Shown: positions 8,486-17,814, counted from the first letter of the stretch. The stretch is DNA of 33,644 bases from CAYFSC01 sp964345695 (GCA_964345695.1 CAYFSC010000009.1:1-33644); one strand, 5' to 3'. The notes: generated by a model not told the origin, from the letters alone. Numbers and translations are program-made.

Positions 8486-9925
8486 ATGTCTGCTCGCGTA
8501 TTGCCGTCTCGCTGGTTTGCACCCTCCTGGCTCCAGAGGTCGGTTGCGGTCCTGGTGCTGCTGAGCATGGGGCTGTGCGCCCCTGCGATCGTGCACGCGC
8601 AATCCCCCCCCGACGGCGAGGAGGAGCAGCTCGTTGACCGCATCGTGGCCGTCGTGGGCGACGAGATCGTCCTCAAGTCGGACGTCGACCAGTTCGTGCG
8701 CCGCATGATGCAACAGCGGCAGAACGCCAGCTACTCGAAGGACATGTGGATGACTGCGCTGGACCAGCTGGTCGACCAAAAGATCATGGCGGAGCAGGCG
8801 CGGCGAGACACGATGATCACGGTAACGGATCAGCAGGTGGAGCAGCAACTCGAGCAGCGCGTCCAGCAGCTCGTGCGGCGCGCCGGTGGCGAGAAGGAGC
8901 TGGAAAAGGTGTACGGCAAGAGCGTGCTGGAGATCAAGGAAGACTTCCGCGGAGACTTCCGCGAGCAGCTCTTGGCCCAGCAGCTGCAGCAGCGCAAGAT
9001 GCGAAACCTTGAGATCACGCCGAGTGAGGTGCAGGGCTGGTTCGAACGGATTCCGCAAGACTCGCTCCCGGATCTTCCGAAGACCGTGCGCCTCCAGCAC
9101 ATCGTCCGCTATCCGAAGCCGGATAAGCAGGCCAAGGAGGAGGCCAAACAGGTTATCACCTCAATTCGGGACTCGATCGTGAACGGCGGGGCATCGTTTG
9201 AGGACATGGCCCGCCAGTTTTCGGACGACAGCGGCACGGCCTCTTCCGGCGGGCGCCTGACCGACGTGTCGCTCAACGACCTCGTGCCGGAGTTCGCTGC
9301 CATCGCTTCGCGCACGCCCGTCGGGGAGATCTCGCAGGTCTTTTACAACGATCAGCACGACGGGTACCACGTCCTTCGGGTGAACGAGCGGGACGGCAAT
9401 ACGATCGACCTGAACCACATCTTGATCCGCGTCGACCAGAGCCAGGCCGACGGCTCGGTGGCGAAGCAGTACCTCAGTTCGGTTCGTGACACCTTGATGC
9501 AGTACGAGGACGTGCCGTTCGAGCTGATGGCGCGGCGGCACTCCGAGGAGAAGAGCACAGCCAACAATGGCGGCCGCGTGGTCGATCCGCAATCGGGCGT
9601 TCGCGACCTTGTCCTCGACGCGCTCGGCCCATCGTGGAAGAAAACGATCCGCGCACTGGAGGAAGGGGACGTCAGCCAGCCCGCCGAAGTGCAGCTCTTG
9701 AACGGCGATCGTGCCTACCACATCGTCAAGCTGCAGCGCCGCGTGCCGGCCCACCGCGTCAACCTGGAATACGACTACGAGCGGATCCGCCAGTACGCGC
9801 TGCAGGACAAGCGCAGCCGCAAGATGGACGAGTGGATCCAGGACCTTCGGGAGGAGATCTACGTCGACATCCGCATCAGCAGAGATGAACTGCCGGATCG
9901 GAGCGAGGTCGCCCTGCGTCGTTGA
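8486..9925 (+). CDS. surA: SurA-type periplasmic chaperone/peptidyl-prolyl isomerase
   Basis: A 479-residue exported protein. A Sec signal peptide ends near VHA-QS (about residue 38). A SurA N-terminal domain (about 48-175) begins with the typical VDRIVAVVGDEIVLKSDVD. Parvulin domain 1 spans about 201-300 (LQHIVRYP ... GGRLTD ... YHVLRV) and parvulin domain 2 about 308-418 (LNHILIRV ... NGGRVVD ... YHIVKLQ), with a helical C-terminus. This is the SurA order, and SurA delivers unfolded outer-membrane proteins toward the BAM complex. There is no lipobox, so it should be soluble in the periplasm, unlike its two upstream neighbours. It is the third gene of the cluster, with moxR 69 bases downstream. 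Confidence 0.95.
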   Translation: MSARVLPSRWFAPSWLQRSVAVLVLLSMGLCAPAIVHAQSPPDGEEEQLVDRIVAVVGDEIVLKSDVDQFVRRMMQQRQNASYSKDMWMTALDQLVDQKIMAEQARRDTMITVTDQQVEQQLEQRVQQLVRRAGGEKELEKVYGKSVLEIKEDFRGDFREQLLAQQLQQRKMRNLEITPSEVQGWFERIPQDSLPDLPKTVRLQHIVRYPKPDKQAKEEAKQVITSIRDSIVNGGASFEDMARQFSDDSGTASSGGRLTDVSLNDLVPEFAAIASRTPVGEISQVFYNDQHDGYHVLRVNERDGNTIDLNHILIRVDQSQADGSVAKQYLSSVRDTLMQYEDVPFELMARRHSEEKSTANNGGRVVDPQSGVRDLVLDALGPSWKKTIRALEEGDVSQPAEVQLLNGDRAYHIVKLQRRVPAHRVNLEYDYERIRQYALQDKRSRKMDEWIQDLREEIYVDIRISRDELPDRSEVALRR

Positions 9926-9994
9926 CCCGGCCCTGCTTCCTCCCGATCGCCTGCCTGGTGCCCGCCCTACTGTCTTCCGCTTCCCACCCTTTTT

Positions 9995-10999
<1,005 letters not shown>

Positions 11000-11085
11000 C
11001 TCCCCGGTGATTCGTACCTCCCCGATGGTTCTGCGGCGGTCTTCCGCCCTCAGACCAACCACGCCTCTGCTTTTTACTCCCTCTC

Positions 11086-12285
11086 ATGGCCTTACACCTC
11101 CTCCTTGTCGGCGGCGGACATGCGATGCTGCCGACGCTCGCCCAGGCCGACCGGTGGACGCAGGACGGCATCAAGCTCACGCTGATCGACCCGTACCGGC
11201 ATCTTTACTACTCCGGCATGATGCCGGAACACCTCGGTGGCGTGTACACGAAAGACGAGATCCGCATCGACCTCTCCCGGCTGTGCCGGTCGGCTGACGT
11301 CCGGCACCTCCCTGAGGCGGTGGACCGCGTGGACGCCGACGCGCAGACCGTGACGACCGATGCGGGCCGGACGCTCTCCTACGACGTGCTGGCCCTCGAT
11401 GTCGGCGGCGTTAACCCGCATCTCCCCTCCACCAGCGTGGCGACGAAGCCCATCGCGCGCCTGCAGGCGATCGAGGATCGGATCCAGCAGGTCCTCGCCC
11501 AGACCGACGCGTCGCTCCGCATGACCATCGTGGGCGGAGGCGCAGCCGGCGTGGAAATCGCCTTGAACGTGCTGGGACGCTTCCATGCTGCCGGACGCTC
11601 GAACGATCTGTCGCTGACCCTGCTTGAATCCAAGCAACGTCTTCTGAATCGCTTTCCGGAGGGCATGAGTGCACACGTGACCCGCCGGCTCCGGGCACGG
11701 GGAGCCATCCTCCGGTTCGGCGCTCGTGTGGCGACCACAACCGCCGACGAGGTCGTCACGACCGACGAGACCCCATTTCCCAGCGACGTCGTGGTCTGGG
11801 CGACCGGATCAGTCGGCCCAGCGTTCCTGCGCACCAGCGCGATGCCCACCGATCAGCGGGGCTTTCTGTGCGTTACGCCTGGGCTGCATCCGCCGGGTCG
11901 TCGACGCGTTTTTGCGGCCGGCGATTGCGCCACGGTGGCGGGCTACACCCATCTGCAGAAAGTGGGCGTGCACGCCATCAAACAAGGACCGGTGCTACAG
12001 GCCAACCTCGACCGCACGCTCCGCTCGCTGCAGACGACGGGCCGCCCGCCCCCGGCCGACGACCTGAAGCTGTTCCGCCCGTACCCGGTCGCCCCGCTCA
12101 TTCTCTCCACCGGCACCCACGACGGACTCTGGACCGCTGGATCCGCCTGGGTGCGTCACCCGCTCCTGCTGCGGCTGAAGCATTACATCGACCGGGCCTG
12201 GATCCGCGACTACGTGCCCCGTTGGGACGACGCGCCGCTGTCCACCCTGATTGCCGGCGACGCCCCGCAGCGAACCACCGTCTAA
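11086..12285 (+). CDS. FAD-dependent pyridine nucleotide oxidoreductase, SelD-N-terminus type
   Basis: A 399-residue two-dinucleotide-domain flavoprotein resembling NDH-2. The FAD motif is LLLVGGGHA (residues 5-13), followed by the marker YYSGMMPEHLGGVY (about 41-54). The NAD(P) motif is IVGGGAAGVEIA (148-159), and the FAD-contacting end motif is VFAAGDCA (275-282). The GGGHA plus SGMMP combination is characteristic of the family that in some bacteria is fused to the N-terminus of selenophosphate synthetase SelD (TIGR03169 type). Here it stands alone, and no selD is in the window. The physiological electron acceptor is unknown; quinone is one possibility. It sits 13 bases before a CAP-domain lipoprotein and near a ferredoxin-NADP reductase. 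Confidence 0.88.
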   Translation: MALHLLLVGGGHAMLPTLAQADRWTQDGIKLTLIDPYRHLYYSGMMPEHLGGVYTKDEIRIDLSRLCRSADVRHLPEAVDRVDADAQTVTTDAGRTLSYDVLALDVGGVNPHLPSTSVATKPIARLQAIEDRIQQVLAQTDASLRMTIVGGGAAGVEIALNVLGRFHAAGRSNDLSLTLLESKQRLLNRFPEGMSAHVTRRLRARGAILRFGARVATTTADEVVTTDETPFPSDVVVWATGSVGPAFLRTSAMPTDQRGFLCVTPGLHPPGRRRVFAAGDCATVAGYTHLQKVGVHAIKQGPVLQANLDRTLRSLQTTGRPPPADDLKLFRPYPVAPLILSTGTHDGLWTAGSAWVRHPLLLRLKHYIDRAWIRDYVPRWDDAPLSTLIAGDAPQRTTV

Positions 12286-12298
12286 ACGCCTGCTCCCC

Positions 12299-12976
12299 AT
12301 GACTGCCTCTCGACGCCCCCAAGGAGGCGTTCTCCTCGCACTGCTGCCGATCGCGATGCTGCTGATCCTGGCCGGCTGCGCGTCCGAGCGCTCCCGCCTC
12401 TCCCCTGCCGCCAGCGACGTGGCCCCCGCTGCAACCGACTCTGCTCCGCCTCCTCCGGCGGCGTCTGCGCCTGACCCGCCGTCTATCGACATCGCGGCTC
12501 TGGAGCGAGAGATCCACGACCGGGTCAACGCCCTCCGAGCGGCCCGGGACCGCTCTCCGCTCCGGTGGAGCGCGCAGTACCACCCCCTGGCTCGCACCCA
12601 CAGCCGAGACATGGCCGCCCGCTCGTTTTTCAGTCATGAGAACCCGACGGGGGAAGATGTGAACGACCGGGCGGCAGCGCTGGGCCTCAACTGTACGGTT
12701 ACAACAAGCGAAACAACGCAAAATATTGGATTCGCCGAAAACCTGTACACCGCGAGTCTTTACCACTCGCACCATGTCAAGAAGGCGTCGGACGGCACGG
12801 TCGTCGACCAGACGTACGACTGGAAATCGCCCGCGGCCATGGCGCAGGAAGTGGTGCAAGGCTGGCTCGAAAGCACCGGTCATCGCCGGAATCTGCTGCA
12901 TCCGGAGTACCGTGCCGAGAGCATTGGCGTGGCTGTGGAGGACCGGAGCTACTACGTCACCCAGGTGTTCTGCTAA
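12299..12976 (+). CDS. CAP-domain (SCP/PR1) lipoprotein
   Basis: A 225-residue predicted lipoprotein with lipobox LAGC (Cys27), an Ala/Pro/Ser-rich linker to about residue 65, and a CAP domain to the C-terminus. CAP features are the opening helix with VNALRAARDRSPLRW, the His-containing segment HSRDMAARSFFSHENPTG, and the end GWLESTGHRRNLLHPEY followed by IGVAV. Bacterial CAP proteins are exported, with mostly unknown functions. Only two cysteines lie in the mature domain, one mid-domain (in LNCTV) and one as the very last residue, so they may form a disulphide. The gene starts 13 bases after the flavoprotein stop. The ATG at 12299 is preferred over in-frame upstream starts that overlap that gene. 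Confidence 0.88.
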   Translation: MTASRRPQGGVLLALLPIAMLLILAGCASERSRLSPAASDVAPAATDSAPPPPAASAPDPPSIDIAALEREIHDRVNALRAARDRSPLRWSAQYHPLARTHSRDMAARSFFSHENPTGEDVNDRAAALGLNCTVTTSETTQNIGFAENLYTASLYHSHHVKKASDGTVVDQTYDWKSPAAMAQEVVQGWLESTGHRRNLLHPEYRAESIGVAVEDRSYYVTQVFC

Positions 12977-13011
12977 CTACTCGTGCTCTTTCGCACTCAT
13001 TCCTGAGTTTT

Positions 13012-13776
13012 ATGGACAAGTCACGATACAGCCGTCTTACCCTTGCGAAGCGCATCGACTTCGCAGATGACCTGGCTGTATTTCGTTTGGAAGCGGAGGA
13101 ACCGGTCGACTTTACGCCGGGACAATACGCCACCATCGGCCTCATGGACGGCGACAGCGACCGCCCGTTGCTGCGTCCGTACTCGGTCGCCTCGGCTCCG
13201 GGAACGACGGAGCTCGATTTTTTCATTGAGCTCGTGGAGGAGGGAAAACTCACGCCGCGGCTTTGGGACCTGGAGCCTGGTGCCAAGATCTGGATGCGCG
13301 ACAAGATCGTGGGGCGTTTCGTCCTCGACACGGATTTCCGCCATCACGTGATGGTGTCAACGGTGACCGGCGTGGGCCCGTACGTGAGCATTGTCCGCGA
13401 TCAGCTTCGGACCCTGCAGTCAGAAAACGGCGAGGCCGGGCCGGGCCATCGCATGCTTATTCTGCACGGCGCCAGTCGGTCGTGGGAGCTGGGCACCTAT
13501 CGCGAGGAGCTGTCAGCACTGGCCGCCGAACTCGATTGGCTGGATTACATTCCGACCATCAGCCGGCCCTGGGAAGATCCGGAGTGGACGGGAGAAGTGG
13601 GCCGTGCCGAAGACGTGTTGCGGAAGCACATGGATGCGAGCGACTTCCCTATGGATGACACGGCGATATACACGTGTGGCCATCCTCAAATGATCGACAA
13701 GGCACAGGGAATCGCAGAGCGCGCCGGCCTTTCCGAGGAGGCCATCCACGAAGAAAAGTACTTCATCGAGCGCTGA
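13012..13776 (+). CDS. fpr: Ferredoxin/flavodoxin-NADP(+) reductase
   Basis: A 254-residue flavoprotein of the bacterial FNR family, usual length. The FAD-binding motif is RPYSVAS (residues 55-61). The NADP-domain opening is TGVGPYVSI (119-127), where most relatives have TGIAPF. TCGHPQMI matches the usual CGNPxM motif, and the C-terminus EKYFIER resembles the family ending that stacks on the flavin. It transfers electrons between NADPH and ferredoxin or flavodoxin in the cytoplasm. The start follows a T-rich stretch (CCTGAGTTTT). Its last 14 bases overlap the stop of the convergent FAD oxidoreductase gene. The symbol is by family resemblance. Confidence 0.92.
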   Translation: MDKSRYSRLTLAKRIDFADDLAVFRLEAEEPVDFTPGQYATIGLMDGDSDRPLLRPYSVASAPGTTELDFFIELVEEGKLTPRLWDLEPGAKIWMRDKIVGRFVLDTDFRHHVMVSTVTGVGPYVSIVRDQLRTLQSENGEAGPGHRMLILHGASRSWELGTYREELSALAAELDWLDYIPTISRPWEDPEWTGEVGRAEDVLRKHMDASDFPMDDTAIYTCGHPQMIDKAQGIAERAGLSEEAIHEEKYFIER

Positions 13777-14821
13777 GCGCCGCCCGGACGCGGTCGGCGG
13801 CATCGAGGCCACTCTCGACCGCGCGTCCAACCCGGCCTTTGCCTGCGAGCGCATCTCCAGCGAAGAAGAGCCCTGCTGCTGCACCGTCAGCAAGTGCCGC
13901 GGCATCGGCGGGTGACGTCGGCAAGGCGTACCGCCAGCGCTGCGTGTCGGTCCATGCAAACGGCGGAAGGCGGGTGTCCAAGAGCGTCTCCACCTCAGCC
14001 CGCACGACTGAGAGAAAGTCGGACGGCTCGGCGTCAACGCGTTCTGCCGTCCAGCGCGGCGACGTTTGCACGACGAGCAGCGTGGTTCCCTCCGGTACGT
14101 GTCCGGGCTTGTCGTTTTCGAATCCCACCCATGCCATCGGCGACGCCGGATCGGTGGCCCGAAGGCCGTACGTATCGACCGGACGCGGCACGTCGCCCTC
14201 CATCGCCAGCATGTAGGCAAACTGCGGCACGTAGTTGGCGGCTTCCATCCCCTCGACCAGCGTGGTGCGGAGTGGATCGCGCATCTCGCTCGCGCGGAGC
14301 AGGGAGGCCGTCTGCGGCGCCGGCGGGGTCAGCAGCACCGCCTCGAACGGACCGTACAGACCGCCGTCTTCGTCCTGAAGGTGCCATGCAGAGGATCCGG
14401 ACGTCTTTTTTCTGTGTAGACTGGCTACACGCACCTGGTGCTGGATCTCGGCGGAAGACGCAGCGGCTAGCAGCTTCCCCAACCGGCTGATGCCGTCTCG
14501 GTAGGTCCATTTCGGCTTCTTGGCGGGAGCGTCGGGGACGTGCAGTGTGCCGTCCGGGTCGAATCGACCCACCCCCCCGTTGATGTCGACGAGCGCCTCC
14601 GTCGGTAGATGGTGCGTCACGAGGCGTCGCAGTCGGGGGCTCGTTGGGGTGAAGTAGTTGGCCCCGTGGTCGTAGCGGACCCCGTTGCGTCCGCGGGTGG
14701 CCGCCCGCCCCGATACACCCCGGCTCTTCTCAAGAATGGTAATCGCCACAGGATCGTTGCGGAGCGACCACGCGGCGGAAAGTCCTGCGAGTCCGGCTCC
14801 AACAATGGCAAGTTTCGTCAT
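13763..14821 (-). CDS. FAD-dependent amine oxidase/renalase-like protein
   Basis: A 352-residue flavoprotein. The N-terminus carries the Rossmann motif IVGAGLAGLSAAW (residues 6-18), then ILEKSRGVSGRAATR, in which the acidic residue after the second strand and the following GRxxTR are typical of amine oxidases and renalase-like proteins. The closing FAD motif is LFFAGDALAGKGRVGRAVESGLDAA. Substrate is unknown; renalase-like bacterial proteins oxidise reduced nicotinamide isomers, but this is not assured here. The open frame extends to 15046, but that addition has no similarity to a flavoprotein N-terminus, so ATG 14821 is used. It converges on fpr with a 14-base overlap. Confidence 0.9.
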   Translation of the reverse strand: MTKLAIVGAGLAGLSAAWSLRNDPVAITILEKSRGVSGRAATRGRNGVRYDHGANYFTPTSPRLRRLVTHHLPTEALVDINGGVGRFDPDGTLHVPDAPAKKPKWTYRDGISRLGKLLAAASSAEIQHQVRVASLHRKKTSGSSAWHLQDEDGGLYGPFEAVLLTPPAPQTASLLRASEMRDPLRTTLVEGMEAANYVPQFAYMLAMEGDVPRPVDTYGLRATDPASPMAWVGFENDKPGHVPEGTTLLVVQTSPRWTAERVDAEPSDFLSVVRAEVETLLDTRLPPFAWTDTQRWRYALPTSPADAAALADGAAAGLFFAGDALAGKGRVGRAVESGLDAADRVRAALSAR

Positions 14822-15199
14822 GGTGGCTCGTGGATGACTCGTAAGTCGCTGTCTATTCCCGCAGGGCAATCGCGTTGGGCCTCTTGGGCCTCGCCGCCCA
14901 CAGGGGCCGATCTCCTTCTGGACGAAGAGTCGGTCCCAGACAACAAGCCGGTCGTGTCCGGTTTTCCCCGTGCCTGTTCCCCACTCTGCACCGTCACGCG
15001 CAATCGATCCGCGCAGCCGCGCCCCGCCGTCCGCGAAGAGCGTCACCCTACAATTGCCCTGCTATTTCCAGGACGTCAGGAATCATTTGTCCGCGCAGGT
15101 TCATTGTGTGGGTACGCTGGAGCATCCTTCCTCCCGTCCCGTTTACGCGTTGCTTCTGTCTCGCCGAAGCGGGAATGCCCCCATTGGTTTCCACCGCCC
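14822..15199. other. Divergent intergenic region, 378 bases
   Basis: This region separates the renalase-like gene (minus) from fxsA (plus). Frames on both strands run through it, but none has protein-like composition. TACAATTG at about 15049-15056 matches seven of the eight positions of the Bacteroidota -7 element (TAnnTTTG), but no upstream element is correctly spaced. I see no repeat, RNA gene or convincing hairpin. Confidence 0.5.
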
Positions 15200-15790
15200 A
15201 TGCTTGGTCGTCTGATTCTCTTGTTCCTCCTTACTCCGGCCGTGGAACTCGGCCTGCTGATCCAGGTCGACAAGCTGATTGGCTTTTGGCCGACCATCGG
15301 CCTCATCCTCGTCACGGGGATGACGGGCAGCTACCTCGCCCGCCGGGAGGGCATGTCCACCTGGAAGCGGCTCAACACGCGCCTGAACCAGGGGGACCTG
15401 CCGGGCAAAGAGCTGGTGGATGGGGTCATCATCCTGGTGGCGGGCGCGCTGCTCATCACGCCGGGCGTCCTGACCGACGTATTTGGGTTCATGGGCCTTC
15501 TTCCGCCGACGCGCTACCTGATCCGCAAGGTCGTGATGAAGCGGATCCGCAAGAAGGTGGAAGAGGGCGCCATCCAGATGCAGTTCGGGATGTTCGGTGG
15601 GGCCGCCCCGGAATCGCCGTCGGCGTCGGGAAGATGGAACGCGTCCCCCTCCCCCGGTGACGGCGCGTCGAACGGGTCGTCGGAAAACGGGACGTCGGAG
15701 TGGCAGGGGACCCAGAAGGATCACCCCGATCACAGGGGTGGGCCTGACTCGTCATCGCCTTCGTCAGCCGCAAACAGCGACCGCGGTTAG
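15200..15790 (+). CDS. fxsA: FxsA family membrane protein
   Basis: A 196-residue inner-membrane protein. The first ~120 residues match FxsA: an N-terminal helix (LILLFLLTPAVELGLLI), a second helix (WPTIGLILVTGMTGSYLAR), the conserved segment REGMSTWKRLNTRLNQGDLPGKELVDG, then helices around ITPGVLTDVFGF. FxsA of Escherichia coli affects exclusion of phage T7 by the F plasmid; the normal role is unknown. The C-terminal ~60 residues are an uncharged-polar, Ser/Gly/Asn-rich tail, probably disordered and longer than in the E. coli protein. The stop overlaps the convergent TerB-like gene by four bases. The start lies after a pyrimidine-rich leader; longer frames upstream are not protein-like. Confidence 0.88.
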   Translation: MLGRLILLFLLTPAVELGLLIQVDKLIGFWPTIGLILVTGMTGSYLARREGMSTWKRLNTRLNQGDLPGKELVDGVIILVAGALLITPGVLTDVFGFMGLLPPTRYLIRKVVMKRIRKKVEEGAIQMQFGMFGGAAPESPSASGRWNASPSPGDGASNGSSENGTSEWQGTQKDHPDHRGGPDSSSPSSAANSDRG

Positions 15791-16596
15791 CATCCTTCCT
15801 TCTGGCGGCCGTTGAGTCGCACGTTCACGTCCCAGGCGCGCGCCAGCGACCGGATGATTTCCTGCTCGTCGTCGGTGACCGACCCGTCGGCCTTGGCCAC
15901 GCAGTGCAGGTCGTCGAGCACTGCCAGACGCTGGACGTCGGGCAGCGCCTTCTTGAGGGCTTCCACCGAATCCTGAATGAGGTCCTGGCCCGGCTCTTCC
16001 GAGTAGACATGAAGAGCGCTCCGCACGACCTCGCGCACCGCTTCCTCGGAGAGGTCCGGCTGCCACTCATGCAGACGGTCGAGGATGGTGTCGATCTCTT
16101 CGCTGTTGAGCGCATTGTCGGGACTGTGCGCGACGATGATGAAGAGGAAAGCCAGCTCGTGGATGAGCCCCCACTCCTCTTCCTTGCGCTGTACCACAGC
16201 CCCGGTGCCCTCCAGAAGCTCCTGGCTGAGCCGTTTGAGCGACCAGCTCTCGGCGAGCGTGTGGATGATGCCCTGCTCGCGCTCCAGCACGACGCCGTCG
16301 GCCTCCGCGATGCGGATGACGTCGTGCAGTGCGCGGCGGCGCTGGTCCATCGACAGCTCGTCGGCGAGGTCGCCGATGGACCGCCGGAGCTCTGCGCGGG
16401 CGTTGCCCTCCAGAAAGGCCGTCGCGGCTTCCATGACAACCTCTTGGACGGGCGCATCGTCAGGGATCAGGTCCCATCCTGCCAGTGAGGACGTTATCGT
16501 ATCGAGCTCGGCGTCGGACAGATCGTGGTCGGTGCCGTACGCCAGCGCGATGTAGATAAGCGCAAGATCGTGAGTGGGCGTCCAGGTGTCGTCCAT
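15787..16596 (-). CDS. TerB-like protein with two tandem domains
   Basis: A 269-residue, mostly helical, acidic soluble protein made of two copies of a TerB-like domain, at about residues 8-118 and 145-256. Each copy has a hydrophobic first helix, then DLSDAELDTI / ALNSEEIDTI, and ends with IRIAEADGVVLEREQGII / HCVAKADGSVTDDEQEII. The DG-x-V-x(3)-E pattern with acidic residues is the TerB metal-binding signature. TerB proteins are linked to tellurite resistance and membrane stress. No other ter gene is nearby, so the role is open. The ATG at 16596 begins just before the first domain; the extension to 16680 is not domain-like. Confidence 0.85.
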   Translation of the reverse strand: MDDTWTPTHDLALIYIALAYGTDHDLSDAELDTITSSLAGWDLIPDDAPVQEVVMEAATAFLEGNARAELRRSIGDLADELSMDQRRRALHDVIRIAEADGVVLEREQGIIHTLAESWSLKRLSQELLEGTGAVVQRKEEEWGLIHELAFLFIIVAHSPDNALNSEEIDTILDRLHEWQPDLSEEAVREVVRSALHVYSEEPGQDLIQDSVEALKKALPDVQRLAVLDDLHCVAKADGSVTDDEQEIIRSLARAWDVNVRLNGRQKEGC

Positions 16597-16695
16597 AGCC
16601 GTATTCGGGAGAGCCGAGAGGGTGCGACGGGGTCTGTACGGAACGTTCAAAGAATACGGCAAGCGGCTGCCGAATCGCAATCCCTGTCACGTGAA

Positions 16696-16723
16696 GTTCC
16701 CGTCCGAGATGTTCCCGTCCGAG
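16696..16723. repeat. Direct repeat GTTCCCGTCCGAG
   Basis: The 13-base sequence GTTCCCGTCCGAG occurs at 16696-16708 and again at 16711-16723, with a two-base spacer, in the 195-base gap between the tandem-TerB gene and the thioredoxin-like gene. Function unknown; it may be a paired binding site or a chance duplication. Confidence 0.8.
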
Positions 16724-16791
16724 CAGGAGTAGGGTCGCGCTCGAGCACACCCTCGGGGGCTCCCGGGATTAGGACGTCCCCTGGAGAACCC

Positions 16792-17403
16792 CTACGCCGC
16801 AGAGGCGGCAGTGGCACGCAGAGCCGCCGCCAGTTCGTCGTCTGCTTCCTTCCATCCGCCGTTCTGGTAGTATTCGACGAGCTCCGCAATTTGCTGCTGC
16901 TTGTCGTCGTAGGTTTCGCGAAGCTCGGCGTAGCGCTCCGCGGCTCCCTCCGGACGGGGCCCCCACGTGAAGAGTTCGATGCCCTCTTCGGAAAAGGCCA
17001 CCAGCTTGGGGATGCTCCGGCTCCCGCCAGTCAGATACTGATCCATAATGTCGAGATTGTCGTCGCGCAGAAGGATGCGCAGCGTTACGGCGTCGTTCAG
17101 CGCGGCGGCCTCGGCGATGACCGGAAGCAGAAAGGACGAGTCTCCGCACCAAGGCTCGGTGAGTACCATCCACAGTTGCGGCTCCACGACAGCGTCGACG
17201 GCCTCCTGCAGGGCGTCCGACGGGGTGTACGCCTCGTGCACCTGGCGCTGCCGCTCCCAATTGTAATTGAGATAGTGGAGCATCTTGCGCTCCGACACGT
17301 CTTTGCCCTCGGCCGGCTTCTCCTTCTGCTCTTTCCAGAGGTCACGGTACGCGTTGTAGGTGAGGCCCTGATGCGGACGCCGTTCGGCAAAAAATTCCTT
17401 CAT
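16792..17403 (-). CDS. Thioredoxin-fold protein with single-cysteine WCGDS site
   Basis: A 203-residue protein. The first ~60 residues are charged and helical. The thioredoxin fold follows, with a central strand LWMVLTEPWCGDSSFLLPVI (about 77-96) and the cis-proline loop RSIPKLVAF (129-137). The active-site position reads WCGDS, so Cys86 is present but the resolving cysteine is replaced by Ser89. A classical dithiol reductase cycle is therefore unlikely. Thioredoxin-family proteins with WCGDS are widespread in bacteria, with functions not well established. No signal peptide is seen, so the protein is probably cytoplasmic. It is transcribed toward the tandem-TerB gene, 195 bases away. Confidence 0.87.
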   Translation of the reverse strand: MKEFFAERRPHQGLTYNAYRDLWKEQKEKPAEGKDVSERKMLHYLNYNWERQRQVHEAYTPSDALQEAVDAVVEPQLWMVLTEPWCGDSSFLLPVIAEAAALNDAVTLRILLRDDNLDIMDQYLTGGSRSIPKLVAFSEEGIELFTWGPRPEGAAERYAELRETYDDKQQQIAELVEYYQNGGWKEADDELAAALRATAASAA

Positions 17404-17710
17404 GGGGTTGCGGATTGGTGTGTGAGTCGTGGGTGAACGAGGTTCTGTTGCGGGCGAGAAGCGCCCTGAATGAGAAGAAGTACTACGTACAGTCCATTAC
17501 ATCGTACGTGTACCGCGCTTCCAGAGCGTCGTTACAGGTTCACACAGAACGAAACCCACGCTCGCAACCGTTTCACACATGCCCCGGGTCCGCACATGCC
17601 GCGACCCTTCTGATGCGGCCATTCTGGGATGGAGCGATCGGGAGGGGCCCGCGATCCCCCTGCGGTGTCGGGCGTCACATGGCTGGCATTTGTGCGTCTT
17701 GATGCCGACC

Positions 17711-17747
17711 CTCATACCGAATCCGCTTGCGGGATTCGGGTATGGAG
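17711..17747. repeat. Imperfect inverted repeat (hairpin)
   Basis: The left arm CTCATACCGAATCCG faces the right arm CGGGATTCGGGTATGGAG across a short loop. All bases pair except three single extra G residues in the right arm, each beside an identical base. A run of 15 pairs interrupted by three bulges is unlikely by chance. There is no T-tract after it, so it is not a standard terminator. It may be a structured RNA or a small palindromic repeat element. Confidence 0.7.
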
Positions 17748-17783
17748 GAGTGAAGGGAAGGTTGAACGCGAAACGTCCGTACA

Positions 17784-17814
17784 TCCCGCCATCCCTCCAC
17801 CCCTCCAACCATCC
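17784..17814 (-). other. G-rich tract, possible G-quadruplex
   Basis: On the minus strand this 31-base stretch is a series of eight runs of two to four G separated by one or two A, T or C. Only three runs reach three or more G, so a two-tetrad quadruplex is the most that could be proposed. It lies about 90 bases upstream of the small membrane protein gene, on the non-mRNA strand. Confidence 0.5.

Noticed and set aside
14105..14135. TTCGAATCCCA resembling a tRNA T-arm
   Set aside because: It falls inside the coding region for the GFEND segment of the renalase-like protein, and no acceptor, D or anticodon arm can be built around it.
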